Shown one piece after another: positions 37,315 to 46,748 of a stretch of DNA of 64,000 nucleotides (positions are counted from its first letter, which is position 1; each line of letters opens with the position of its first letter). A program made the position numbers and the translations under genes. The DNA is from Okeania sp. KiyG1. Its GTDB lineage: Bacteria; Cyanobacteriota; Cyanobacteriia; Cyanobacteriales; Microcoleaceae. A model generated the notes under the pieces. It worked only from the letters and a program-made list of their open reading frames with translations, searched no databases and was not told the DNA's origin. Location: assembly GCF_014132355.1 (NCBI RefSeq), contig NZ_BLZO01000188.1:1-64000 (forward strand), given 5' to 3'.

Positions 37315-38760
37315 CTAAGAAACTTTTCGTTGTTTTTTGGATTTTTTTTTGCCTTTGATGATAACTTGATGACGAGTTCGTGGTGTTGTTTTATATCCTT
37401 TAATCCGTCCGGTAGAATAACCTCGACGTTTAGGAGATGTCGTCATTGTACCCAAAGTCGAAATTATTCGATAAAAATCTCTTTGAACTAAACTGGGAGT
37501 GATTTTAACTGATTTATTAGTCTTCAAATAATGTTCCCAAGGACGGGGTAAAACAATGGCTAAATTCCTAGCAGCCCATAAATTAACATAAGCAATTAAT
37601 GTTAATTTGAACCAATTTTCTTCATGTTCAACATCAGGGGTTGAATAAGCTGTCATTAATAATCTTTGTTTACCAAATCGGAACAGATGTTCTATGTCAT
37701 AACGTTGCCGATAAGATTCATAGCAATCAATCAAACTTAACTCTTGACGTCGAGAACCAATAACAATTAACCACATCGGTTTCCCAATCTGATTACCTAC
37801 TTCATCAGTAATATTAATTTGTAGTAAAGTAAAAGGATAACGATTCATTTTATAGTTCTGAGTTCCTTTCATTAACATCTGGTTCCAACCCGAAATTGTT
37901 ACTGTCAATTGACGACCTTTTCTAGTAGTAAAAATGGATTGACTAACCTCCGTAGGTTCATGCCAAGTATTCTCATCTTTCAGGTCAAATTTATCTCCAT
38001 ACCAACGGGGATGTCCTGAAGTAATTGCTTGGTGTTCTTTCCTGATAAATTGACGGTAAAAGACTCGATTGCTTCTCACTCGTGTCACGGTAATTAAGTT
38101 TTTATGCTTGACTTGTTCTCCAATAAAATTTCTTTGGCTGTAGAAACTGTCAGCAACTAAAACTGATAACTTCTCTCCAGAGAAAGAAGCAGTTTTAAAG
38201 ATTTTTTCCAGTTGTTTATTACCAATGTTAGTAGCCTTTTCTGACGAGGGAACCCTTTCTCCTAATAAGGGAACAGCCCAAGGTACATTACCTGTTGCTA
38301 TTCTCTCTGGTAAAGCGCATATAACTGAATAATAATGGCCAATACTAATGGGTTTATTTCCTTTAATTGGATTGGGATAATTGATAAAAGTTTTGTCGGC
38401 CAATGTAGCTGAAAAAGGACGTGGACAAGGAGTTGTATCAATTCCAAATAAATGAAAATGTCGGGAAACTGGAGTAGGAATTGTTTGAGACGCAGCCTCT
38501 AATAAGTAATTAACTTGTTGTGAGTAATTATCATCATTTTTATCAGGTAAAAATTCTTGAATTCCTTTATATAAACTGTTATAATTTCGTCGAAATAAAG
38601 GATGTTCAGACAATTCTACTACCGAACTTGCGATGGAGTTTGATGAAAGGGCATCTACTAATTCTATAATAGTTTCAATTCTTGCATTAACTCCATGATA
38701 AAGGTTTTGCCTCCAGGATAAGAACTCCTTGATTGATTGACTGTTTTCTTGATTTTCCAT
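37315..38760 (-). CDS. DDE transposase (IS4-superfamily type)
   Basis: 481 residues, intact. Catalytic triad candidates: Asp in FGIDTTPCPRP, Asp in VLVADSFYSQRNF, and Glu in YRQRYDIEHLFRFGKQRLL, the Y(2)R(3)E(6)K pattern typical of IS4-type enzymes. Very basic C-terminus (KGKKKSKKQRK). Cuts and rejoins the element's ends. Divergently transcribed from the accessory gene across 76 bp. Confidence 0.85.
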   Translation of the reverse strand: MENQENSQSIKEFLSWRQNLYHGVNARIETIIELVDALSSNSIASSVVELSEHPLFRRNYNSLYKGIQEFLPDKNDDNYSQQVNYLLEAASQTIPTPVSRHFHLFGIDTTPCPRPFSATLADKTFINYPNPIKGNKPISIGHYYSVICALPERIATGNVPWAVPLLGERVPSSEKATNIGNKQLEKIFKTASFSGEKLSVLVADSFYSQRNFIGEQVKHKNLITVTRVRSNRVFYRQFIRKEHQAITSGHPRWYGDKFDLKDENTWHEPTEVSQSIFTTRKGRQLTVTISGWNQMLMKGTQNYKMNRYPFTLLQINITDEVGNQIGKPMWLIVIGSRRQELSLIDCYESYRQRYDIEHLFRFGKQRLLMTAYSTPDVEHEENWFKLTLIAYVNLWAARNLAIVLPRPWEHYLKTNKSVKITPSLVQRDFYRIISTLGTMTTSPKRRGYSTGRIKGYKTTPRTRHQVIIKGKKKSKKQRKVS

Positions 38761-38836
38761 GGTTGTGAATAATACACCTCTGAATGTTAGTGTATATTTT
38801 ACGCCAACATAAATCCTTTCTTAACTATTCAGTCTC

Positions 38837-39265
38837 ATGTCTACACCGAAATCCAAGCAAACCACTCAACCTGCAGCCATTAGAGGGAAACAAATTCAGG
38901 GTTTAATCCGTCAGATGAAGCAGAAAATTAAGAAAATTGAACGAGAAGGAGAGGTGATTCCTCGTGAAGTTCATATCATCCGTTATCAAGTCAATAGAAA
39001 TCAGAAACTTTACTATTATTATAAATTACAATCTGCTTCACCGATTTTTCCTATGGCTACTGATAGTCAGAAAAAAACTAAATATAAATATTTAGGCAAA
39101 GCGGGTAGTGAAGCTCATATTGATGCAGTTGAAAAAATGAGTCGAAGGAATCTTATTGATGAGTTGGAGAGAGTTGTTCATTCCCTTCAAGAAAGTTATT
39201 TAGATATTTGTTTTGGTGGAGAAATTGAACCAGACCCATCCTATGATCTTCGGGATGATAAATAA
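38837..39265 (+). CDS. IS accessory protein, paralogue of the one at 41414
   Basis: 142 residues inside the insertion sequence. It shares with the 41414 protein the pattern VI/VAR/IIRYQ, YYYYKL/YWYYQL, FPxxxxxxK..K/HLGKAGS(E/Q)AHIDxV, and the spacing of the final helix (LQESYLDI/LYESWLDL). Function unknown; its pairing with two different transposases suggests a regulator or target-selection factor. Confidence 0.65.
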   Translation: MSTPKSKQTTQPAAIRGKQIQGLIRQMKQKIKKIEREGEVIPREVHIIRYQVNRNQKLYYYYKLQSASPIFPMATDSQKKTKYKYLGKAGSEAHIDAVEKMSRRNLIDELERVVHSLQESYLDICFGGEIEPDPSYDLRDDK

Positions 39266-39420
39266 TGTCAAAAACAAAGATAATTCCAGTATGAATTCGG
39301 TCTTTAAACCTTAATTTTGGTAGTTAGTGTAACTATTACGCTAACTACTTTTTTTTGTCCAAAGTCCAATAATTAATTACTAATTATTATATTTGATAAG
39401 TTTTAAAGTAATTTCAACCC

Positions 39421-39903
39421 ATGCCAAAAAATAATAATATTCAAATATTTCTAATTTTTAGTGCTTTAGTAATATATGTTAGTTTTGGTGTCTATACAAA
39501 TAGAGTAAGAAGTATTTCTAGACCTCAATACTTGCCAGTTACAGCAGAAGTTATTATTAATGATTTAAAAATAGACTTAGAAGTCGCTGACACCCAAAAA
39601 GAAAGAAAAATCGGGCTTATGTTTAGACCTTCTTTACCCGACGATCGCGGGATGCTGTTTGAGTTTAAACCTCCTCAAAGAGTAAAACTGTGGATGAAGA
39701 ATTGCTTAATCAGTCTGGATATTATCTTTATTAGGAATAGTATTGTGCAAGGGTTAGTCCCCAACGCGCCTCCTTGTTATACAGATAAATGTTCTATATA
39801 TGATTCTGGAGTGATTGTGGATAGCGTAATTGAATTGAAAGGTGGACGTGCGAATGAGTTGGGCTTAAAGATAGGCGATCGCTTGACAGTAACTACATAT
39901 TGA
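39421..39903 (+). CDS. DUF192 family protein
   Basis: 160 residues with an N-terminal membrane anchor (~7-25). The DUF192 core is clear: VEVADTQKERKIGLMFRPSLP, GMLFEFKPP, VKLWMKNCLISLDIIFI, and a C-terminal GGRANELGLKIGD. These small exported or anchored beta-rich proteins are widespread; the function is not settled. It stands alone between two insertion sequences. Confidence 0.85.
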   Translation: MPKNNNIQIFLIFSALVIYVSFGVYTNRVRSISRPQYLPVTAEVIINDLKIDLEVADTQKERKIGLMFRPSLPDDRGMLFEFKPPQRVKLWMKNCLISLDIIFIRNSIVQGLVPNAPPCYTDKCSIYDSGVIVDSVIELKGGRANELGLKIGDRLTVTTY

Positions 39904-39955
39904 AAATAATTAATTATTAACAATTAGTAATTTATCAATGCCGGAGTATTGATTA

Positions 39956-40255
39956 TTAAAGTTGTTGCAATTGAAATTTAACAACTTCTTGATAATTTGC
40001 TTTATTGTGTGGAAAACCGCTTAAATTTTTCCCTGTCTCGGGTATCCAGACTATTAAGAAGTATTTTCTTAAGCGTAAAGCCAGTTCAATTAATTCAGCA
40101 CTAGCTTTGCTTTTCTCTAAAATTAAATAAATTTTAGGGCAGTTAATTATATTAGTTATTTGAGTTATTTCTTTGATCAAAGACTCGATTGTTTTCACTT
40201 TTGGACAGAAATATTCAGGAAAAGCTTTACTCACATCTTGCACCTGACAAGACAA
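39956..40255 (-). CDS. Small unknown protein, possibly truncated by an IS
   Basis: 99 residues, plausible protein composition (IYLILEKSKASAELIELALRL, FLIVWIPETGKNL). It overlaps the transposase end by 25 bp in another frame, so its true 5' end may have been replaced by the insertion sequence. No family recognised. Confidence 0.35.
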   Translation of the reverse strand: MSCQVQDVSKAFPEYFCPKVKTIESLIKEITQITNIINCPKIYLILEKSKASAELIELALRLRKYFLIVWIPETGKNLSGFPHNKANYQEVVKFQLQQL

Positions 40256-41353
40256 AGTTCCAAACCGTGTTTATAAAACCAAGGATTTAGTAACTTTAAT
40301 TTTTTGATAAGGGAAAGGAGTAAAATCTGAGGTAAGAGCAAAACTAAGGCTTTTTCGGCTGAATCATACCAATCTAAATCATCAAAATAACCATTATGTA
40401 AATAAATCCAATAAGCTAATAAATAAGAGACGAGAGAAAGAATTAACCAACGATAAACCCCTAATAAAGTTTTTTGTCCAAAACGATGGAGACTAAATTG
40501 ATGTTTGGCCGTTTTAAAGAAACCTTCAATCTGCCATCTACGTTTTCCCCAACGGACGATAGTTTTTCCCTTCATAGGTTTAGTTGAAATAACAAATCGC
40601 TTAACTCTTTTTCCATCTCGTTTTAGCCAAACCCATGATAAGAAGACAGGAAAATTTAAGCCGTTTAGATAAACTTGTTGTCCACGAGTTTTTAGTTCAG
40701 ACACTTTACGTCCATCAGTTAATTTTCTGGTATTAGGGATGCCAAGAATTCCATGATGATTAAAAGAACTGTCACGGAGTTTTTCAATGAATTTAATTGT
40801 CCCAAAGGCTGTATCTCCTAAAACATAAATTGGGAAAGATTTTGTCAAAATAGAAGGCAATGTATTCAGTAATTTTAAAGCCAGTTGAGAAGGTGATGAG
40901 GTTCCTTTGCCTCTATATACACGAAAACTCCAAGGAAATCGCCAATTACCTATAACTAAGTAAAGAACAACGATGTGTAAACCTTTTTATGATTATAAAC
41001 TCTAACTAATTCTTTTAGATGAACAAACTTCCCTACTTTTTCAAGAGTTGTTAAATCTAGAATAACTTGTAAAATGAGTTTTCGTCCTTTTATTCTTTCA
41101 GATAAAACTAAGTTGAGAATGAAAGAACGAACAGTGCGTATCAGAGAACGAGTTGACCAATTATAATGATTTAAGAAGCGACTAATAGCACTTTCTGATT
41201 TGGTTTGACAATGATGAGGAACAGCATTTCCTTGACTATGTAGAAACAAGCCTAAAACAGATTCTAGAGTTTCTTTTGATAAATTGTGGGCATTAATTCT
41301 TTTAAAGAGCAGAGTAATTCGTCAACTTGGGATAAAATGGGGTGAGGCAACAT
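40231..41353 (-). CDS. IS4-type transposase, second element, frame-broken
   Basis: Frames at 41353-41250, 41249-40956 and 40956-40231 join into one ~375-residue transposase if T4 at 41301-41304 and T5 at 40984-40988 each had one more base. It begins MLPHPILSQVDELL, with N-terminal HTH-like SESAISRFLNHYNWS, then VLGDTAFGTIKF (Asp), and RRWQIEGFFKTAKHQFSLHRF (Glu). It ends GLELCLVRCKM. Divergent from a homologous accessory gene, the same plan as the element at 37188. I could not find matching terminal repeats. Confidence 0.65.
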
Positions 41354-41383
41354 AGTTCTCTGTTTAAAATAGAGAACTATAAT
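41352..41383. promoter_or_regulatory. Palindrome between divergent IS genes
   Basis: ATAGTTCTCT and AGAGAACTAT face each other around a short loop. A partly similar palindrome lies at 41849-41879, after the accessory gene. The first may be an operator or transposase-binding site, the second part of an element end. Confidence 0.4.
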
Positions 41384-41413
41384 AACATATTCCATAATCA
41401 AAAAGCTCAAAAA

Positions 41414-41815
41414 ATGGCTAAAATCAACAGTAATCTAGAAATAGCAGAGCGAGCAGACCGTATTAGAGAAGCTATAGCTGCTTTAAAACGTGAAAAATCA
41501 GAAATTGAAGCTTCAGGATGGGTTGCTCCTGCTGATTGTTATGTAGCACGGTATCAAGCCAAAGGGCAAAAATATCATTATTGGTATTATCAACTCAAAG
41601 GGTCTAGATCTGTTTTCCCAAAAAGTAATAAAAAAGGGGAATTTTCGCGTTTTAAACATTTAGGAAAAGCAGGAAGTCAAGCACATATAGATGGAGTGAA
41701 TGCTGTGATTAGAAGAGGTAAAATTGAGCAATTAACTTCAGCTATCGAAGCACTTTATGAAAGTTGGTTAGATTTATATCCCGATGAAGAAAAAGCAGGT
41801 CATCGGGTAGAGTAA
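41414..41815 (+). CDS. IS accessory protein, paralogue of the one at 38837
   Basis: I chose ATG 41414 (MAKINSNLEIAERADRI); the frame is open from 41342. 133 residues. Coiled-coil start, then CYVARYQAKGQKYHYWYYQL, KHLGKAGSQAHIDGV and LYESWLDLYPDEE. Similar throughout to the accessory protein of the first insertion sequence, although the two transposases are different. Function unknown. Confidence 0.6.
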   Translation: MAKINSNLEIAERADRIREAIAALKREKSEIEASGWVAPADCYVARYQAKGQKYHYWYYQLKGSRSVFPKSNKKGEFSRFKHLGKAGSQAHIDGVNAVIRRGKIEQLTSAIEALYESWLDLYPDEEKAGHRVE

Positions 41816-42064
41816 GATTAATTTACCCTCTGGTTTTTATTACTTCTTCATTATAGTTCTCTATTGAGAAGAGATAACTAACTCCCACCTCCGATCAGAT
41901 AAGTATTTCAGTTATTGTTCTTCATATCAACTTTTGTTGGTGCAAGATGTGAGTTTAGCAAAAATTTGATGGCAAATTTCTCCGAGCAAATATTCTTTAC
42001 TACTACTTGGTTTTGCCAGTTTAATATTGATTTCAATCATCTTAATTTGACGCTATCCTTAAAT

Positions 42065-42901
42065 TTAATTGCTTGCACTACGTTCCTGTGGAGGCTTAAC
42101 CCAAAGAGTACAAAAACCATCTTTGACTGGTCGATTATTATAACTCATCTTAATTTTGAGATTTTTAGCATCATTCAGACATTGGCCTGAATTAATGTAA
42201 TCCTTATTCCAATCTAATATATTTTTAGCTTGTTTCCCCTCTGGACTCATAGCCCAAGCAAGAGCATTTGCCTGCACGCGAGTTAATTTGACAGGACTAC
42301 TAGGATCTATTCCTCCTTGTAAGTAAGGTGGCACTGTCATCCCACTGAGAAATCCGATTGCTATCCCTCCCAGCACACAAGCTCCAGCAGTAACACTAGC
42401 CCAGGGTACGGCATTGAGATATTGCTTGGTGGTTTCAGTTTTGGCAGTATTCAGAGAAGAGGCCACGGCAGATGCGATCGCTGCCTGTTGTTCAAGCACG
42501 GAAGTTCTTTGTGCTAGCTCCATGCTCACTTTTAGTTTATCTCGCCAAGTTTCTAATTCTAAAGTCCAGCAATCAAGAATATGTCCGAAAGTTTGAGGAG
42601 CTTCGTCTAATAATAATTCTAGTCTCCCTGAAGCCACTAAGATGAGAAATATAGGGTCGTCAACAGTAACTCCTGTTGTCCTCACCAATCCTTCTAACTT
42701 AGCTTTGTAAGCATCGGGTTTTCCTTCTAGTAGTTCATCTAGTAAGTTTTTCCCCTGGAAATTATTAAAGGAATGTGGATCGGGGGTCGTCGCTTGGCTA
42801 TGGACTTCCTCTACAACTCTAACTTCTTCGAGTTTACTACTTACTTGATTTACTGGATTTTTGTGATTTTGTAGCGGTATATCTGGCATTGGTTTTTTCA
42901 T
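42065..42901 (-). CDS. DUF6753-like membrane protein
   Basis: 278 residues. DDPIFLILVASGRLELLL and the helical stretch after it look like DUF6753, a family seen on cyanobacterial plasmids. A membrane helix lies at ~175-195 (VTAGACVLGGIAIGFLSG), and the C-terminus has AWAMSPEGKQAKNIL. The start overlaps the end of the ParA-like gene by 65 bp, so translation may be coupled. Role unknown; it goes with partition or transfer genes. Confidence 0.65.
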   Translation of the reverse strand: MKKPMPDIPLQNHKNPVNQVSSKLEEVRVVEEVHSQATTPDPHSFNNFQGKNLLDELLEGKPDAYKAKLEGLVRTTGVTVDDPIFLILVASGRLELLLDEAPQTFGHILDCWTLELETWRDKLKVSMELAQRTSVLEQQAAIASAVASSLNTAKTETTKQYLNAVPWASVTAGACVLGGIAIGFLSGMTVPPYLQGGIDPSSPVKLTRVQANALAWAMSPEGKQAKNILDWNKDYINSGQCLNDAKNLKIKMSYNNRPVKDGFCTLWVKPPQERSASN

Positions 42902-43853
42902 TACTTACCTGTTCTACAGTGTTGTTGGCTGTGATAGTATTTTCAGGACTGATAGACAAAGGGCTGGTAGAAAATCCTGAAAGATTGTTATCATAGAGAT
43001 TGTGCCCTAATTCCTCTAAGTTTTTGAATTGTTCGGTTTGTTTAAAAATAGCTGAAAATTTATCAATAAAAACTTTAACAACATGGCGATCGACTACTTT
43101 GTTTCTAAAATAACCTTCTCCATTTAACGCCCGTTCATAAGACATTTCCGAACCTCTAATTTCAGTAGCACAAGATTCTTTAAGTGTAGGAAAATCTATA
43201 GTTAAAGCTTTTGAAATAGCTGTTGCATATACAGGTTCTTCCAATAAATTCCAATCATCACTAAAGTGGTGGTTTTTCACTAAAACGTGAGTCATTTTGT
43301 GGGAATACTTGTTAATAGAATCAACAAATAAATTCATACTGTTATGTTCGCCATTAGTAACAAACCACCTGACAAATTTTACTGGAGTAGGTAAAGATTC
43401 TGCTAGGCCGAATAAGTCATTTATGGAAAACCAAGAATCTATTGCGCGTTTTGCTGCTGATGGAACATTTACGATAGCGATTTTACCAATAGAAGCATCA
43501 AAAATAGAATCAGCAGTTTTTTGTTCCCGAAGGTTTTCAGTAAAAAAACCTTCTACTAACAATTATGAATACTGTTGAGCGTAAACTCTTTTGACATCAG
43601 GATTAGTTCGATCTGCATCAATCAAAATCAAGGGGATATATTGACAGTTTTCTCTAGTTTCATCATTGAAAATATCAACCTCCTTTGTCAAGCCAGTAAG
43701 CTCGTTCTTTAATAAAGAATTTACTCGTTCTTTTTCGAGAGAATTTGACCCGATTAACCTTAAAGTTTGAAGGCAATAGTAAAACATAGCTTGAGCAACA
43801 ACGGATTTTCCTACTCCGCCTTTCTCCCCATCAACTAAATGTATACAATTCAT
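42837..43853 (-). CDS. ParA/MinD-like ATPase with in-frame TAA
   Basis: N-terminus has a deviant Walker A, DGEKGGVGKSVVAQAM, then LILIDADRTNPDVKR. After residue 96 a TAA (plus 43563-43565) interrupts, but the same frame continues at once as LLVEGFFTENL...IAIVNVPSAAKRAIDSWF and on to residue ~338. That continuation is what a full-length ParA-type ATPase should contain, so the stop is either a recent mutation or a sequence error. It follows the ParR-like gene by 13 bp and precedes the DUF6753-like gene. AAGGAGG lies just before the start. Confidence 0.65.
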
Positions 43854-43866
43854 GTTAATCCTCCTT

Positions 43867-44277
43867 TTAAAAATTTATAGTTTCTCCATTTTGAAATATT
43901 TCTCGATCTTTATCTAATTGTTGTTCATCATCTAATTCTTCTTCTTCGTCTACCTTCTCTCCTTTTGCTCCATTAGGAAATTGTGCTTGATTTGTTACTG
44001 CTAGAGGTTGCTGTAAAGACTTACACCCAAGCATTAAGCACATTAGCTGAAAATGGTTGATAAATTTTTGATAAGATAGTTCAACCTCATTATGTATAGT
44101 TTCTGGAGAAGATTCTACAGATGTTAAGGCGTAGGGCAACCAAAGTATTTCTAGAGCTTCTAAAATGATACTTTTTAAAGGCTTATCTTTCTGTTTTAAA
44201 TAATTAAAAAGTATCTCATCTGTGCCCCCAGTTTTATATTTGATGCGAACATAAGAATACTTACTGTTATTGTCGAT
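43867..44277 (-). CDS. ParR-like ribbon-helix-helix adaptor
   Basis: I chose ATG 44277 (MIDNNSKYSYVRIKYK); the frame is open to 44367 and overlaps the ParM-like gene. 136 residues. The start, SYVRIKYKTGGTDEILFNYLKQKDKPLKSIILEALEIL, fits the RHH of ParR adaptors (strand, then helices with RSK..I.EAL). The C-terminus is very acidic (DEEEELDDEQQLDKD). ParR binds the centromere repeats and caps the actin filament. Its place directly after the actin-like gene supports this. Confidence 0.55.
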   Translation of the reverse strand: MDNNSKYSYVRIKYKTGGTDEILFNYLKQKDKPLKSIILEALEILWLPYALTSVESSPETIHNEVELSYQKFINHFQLMCLMLGCKSLQQPLAVTNQAQFPNGAKGEKVDEEEELDDEQQLDKDREIFQNGETINF

Positions 44278-44336
44278 CATCTTCTGCGAGTTGCGTTCTG
44301 ATTTACACTTCGATAGCACATTGTAAATCACTGGTG

Positions 44337-45523
44337 TCAAGTTGGTAGATAATATAAATAGTAACAATAGAGGTCATATATTCGTTCTTTCAATGAATAT
44401 CTGTCTATCCTGTTAGGAGGTTTTATACCATCAAAAATAAACATCTCATTATTCCGTGTCCCATTAAAATAATGTATCTCACTTCTTAGAAATTCAGCAG
44501 TACCTCCACAGAAGACGACGATATTATTATCAAACGGTATAAATTCTAATAGCCAATTTTTTAAAGCTTCAAAATATTCGGCGCGAGAAAGATGAAGACC
44601 ATCTTTCAATCTCTGTAATTGGGATACGGTATTGTTTATAAAAGTAGTATCTATTAATTTATTAAGATATGTATTCGCATTTTCCAAATCAGAGTTGGCA
44701 GCTACAATTATTGGTAATAATTCCGATACAGGGTTTTTTTTGCAGGTAAAATTTCTGAATTTTTCAATCATAAAATTCATCCCTAAATCAGAAGAGTATT
44801 TGTTGATAGGTTGCCCACGTTTGAAAGTAATCAAGCTGGCATTTCTGTAACCTAGCATGACTACAGAAAAGTTTTGCTGATTGAACCTATATTTAGGGTT
44901 GTTTTTTAGATAGAGCGTAATTCCTGCGCTTTCTGGTTTGCAATCAAAATCTTCAAGCGTAACAGACATCTCTCCAGAAGGAGTATTAAAACTTTGACAA
45001 GCTTGTTTTAACAATTTTTCTAATTCAAATCTATCATTGTACTCCCCAGGAGGTATGAGTAGGCCAAAATAAATGGCAAACTTTGATGGTAGATTCCATT
45101 TCTCCTTGATCACCCACAAAAGGGCTAAAGTTTTGAATATCGCTAATTCATACTTTGGAGGTTTTAACAAAGTAAATCCACTAAATTTTTCTGCTAAACT
45201 ACCAATAACTTTGTAATGTGCGTCCTTCACACCACACCATGCTCTATGCTCTGGTTCACCATAATTACTAAATGTTTCTTTTTCCAATATTTCGATTGAA
45301 CTACGACTGACATTAGCAATTTCAGAACCCATAAATATAGGTAAAATTATATTTTTATCCTTTTATTTGCAGAAGCAATAGCTTTAGTCCCCATACCTCC
45401 AAAATCAGCCACAACAACAATTTTATCAAATTTTTTCGGTATGGAATCTTGTACATCTACATCATTTTCATCTATTTTTTTTGGTATGGAATCTTGTACA
45501 TTTACATCTTGAGTTTGAACCAT
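44337..45523 (-). CDS. parM: ParM-like actin ATPase, frame-broken
   Basis: The main frame (44337-45332) gains its missing N-terminus if T5 at 45352-45356 were T6: ATG 45523, MVQTQDVNVQDSIPKK, then IVVVADFGGMGTKAIAS, the phosphate-1 loop of actin-like ATPases, then ILPIFMGSEIANVS. Later motifs: VVMLGYRNASLITF (phosphate 2 area) and VVFCGGTAEFLRSE (adenosine site). About 395 residues. It polymerises to push plasmid copies apart. The centromere-like iterons lie 75 bp upstream. A short repeat, VQDSIPKK, occurs twice in the N-terminal tail. Confidence 0.75.
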
Positions 45524-45592
45524 TATTGCATTTATCTCTTGTCTACAAAAATATATTAGTCAAAAATATTCTCCAAATATTGTGTTTGATTT

Positions 45593-45640
45593 ACAGTTCG
45601 GTCACAAGTAGGTCACAAGTCGGTCACGAGTTAATCACAA
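45593..45640. repeat. parC-like centromere: three 11-bp direct repeats
   Basis: CGGTCACAAGT (45599-45609), AGGTCACAAGT (45610-45620) and CGGTCACGAGT (45621-45631) abut exactly, with partial units on each side (CAGTT before, TAATCAC after). In type II partition loci the centromere sits directly upstream of parM, as here. ParR-like protein is the predicted ligand, and the repeats may also repress the promoter. Confidence 0.75.
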
Positions 45641-45995
45641 TAAATTTTCTTGTACAGTTTATGTATATTTAAAGTGCATTATGTCAAATTTCATAAAAAT
45701 TATTGGATTCAACACTAGCAAATAGAGTAATTACCAATTATTTTTTTATTGTAATAAGAGTCTGAAACAGAATCTGGAAGGCTATTTTTAAGATATTAAA
45801 ACGCTTTGAATTACCTTCACTGTTTTACGGATAATTAAACCCATCTACTAGCTAAAGCAACCCCTTAGATGCAATAAACTTTAATTAAATATAAAGAACA
45901 GAATAATATCAAAAAATTTGAGATATTTTTGTATAAAAAATATTGTATATTATGAAGCTTTTTCTTAATAAAACTTTACAAAAACAGGAGTAATA
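45641..45995. other. Intergenic gap upstream of response regulator
   Basis: AT-rich, with no gene or clear repeat. An AGGAG ribosome site occurs at its right end, 6 bases before ATG 45996. Confidence 0.5.
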
Positions 45996-46748
45996 ATGAC
46001 TGTAAAAAGAGTTGTGATTATCGAAGATAATTCAAATCAATTGATAATTTTAAAGACTATTTTGGAAACAAAAATCCCTAACTGGGAAATCAAAACATCT
46101 TCTACAGGTGAAGAAGGTATATTGCTAATAAATGCATACAAACCTGATTTGATATTATTAGATCGATGTTTACCAGACATAAGTGGCGATACCATCTGTG
46201 AGTATGTCCGCACCAAAATAAATGAGTATGACCCTTATATTTGTATGCTGACAGGATTGATCAGTACTCAAAGTAAAATTCAAGGATACAAAATAGGGAT
46301 AGATGATTATATCTGTAAGCCTATTGATTATGAAGAACTCCCTATTCGGTTGGCACTAATGTCTACCAGAGGGCATCGCGATCTTCCTGTGTCACGGAAT
46401 CAATTTGATTTAGAAATACAAACTAAATATTTACGCATCTTGCCTAATGGGCGGGTATATATAAATCTTCCTGATGAGGAAGAAAAAGAAACTTATCTCA
46501 CTGAAACAGAATTACGCTTGTTTAAACTTTTAATTCAATCCGCCGGACGTTTTGTAAATAGAAGAGATATAGGCTTACATTTATGGGGTGCTTGCTGTTC
46601 GTACAGTGTAGTGAGTACAAACATACATAGAATCAAGAAAAAATTAGGTGCAGCCAATATTTTAATTGAAAGTAATAGACACTTGGGTTATTCTTATAAT
46701 GATAATGCTTTCATAAAAGACGATGCTCATATACGACATTTGGCTTAA
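45996..46748 (+). CDS. OmpR-type response regulator
   Basis: 250 residues. Receiver domain 1-120: VVIIEDNSNQ (acidic pocket), LILLDRCLPD with the phospho-acceptor Asp at ~55, and IDDYICKPID with the conserved Lys. The winged-helix DNA-binding domain fills ~160-235 (TETELRLFKLLIQSAGRFV, VVSTNIHRIKKKL, GYSYN). The kinase gene overlaps its end by 26 bp, so the pair is translationally coupled. Targets unknown. Confidence 0.88.
   Translation: MTVKRVVIIEDNSNQLIILKTILETKIPNWEIKTSSTGEEGILLINAYKPDLILLDRCLPDISGDTICEYVRTKINEYDPYICMLTGLISTQSKIQGYKIGIDDYICKPIDYEELPIRLALMSTRGHRDLPVSRNQFDLEIQTKYLRILPNGRVYINLPDEEEKETYLTETELRLFKLLIQSAGRFVNRRDIGLHLWGACCSYSVVSTNIHRIKKKLGAANILIESNRHLGYSYNDNAFIKDDAHIRHLA

Larger units (their letters stand above)
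37188..39369. mobile_element. DDE insertion sequence with ~50-bp terminal repeats and accessory gene
   Basis: Ends are TTGGACTTTGGACAAAAA at 37188 and its inverse at 39352-39369. The similarity continues inward through AGTTAGCGTAATA to TACGCTAAC, about 50 bp in all, including a palindrome. TAATTA flanks both sides (37182-37187 and 39370-39375), a possible 6-bp target duplication, although the region is AT-rich. It contains a reverse-strand transposase and a forward accessory gene, divergent. Confidence 0.85.

Noticed and set aside
45599-45631. Iterons as a replication origin
   Set aside because: They sit directly upstream of the actin-like partition genes and far from rep, so a centromere role is more likely.
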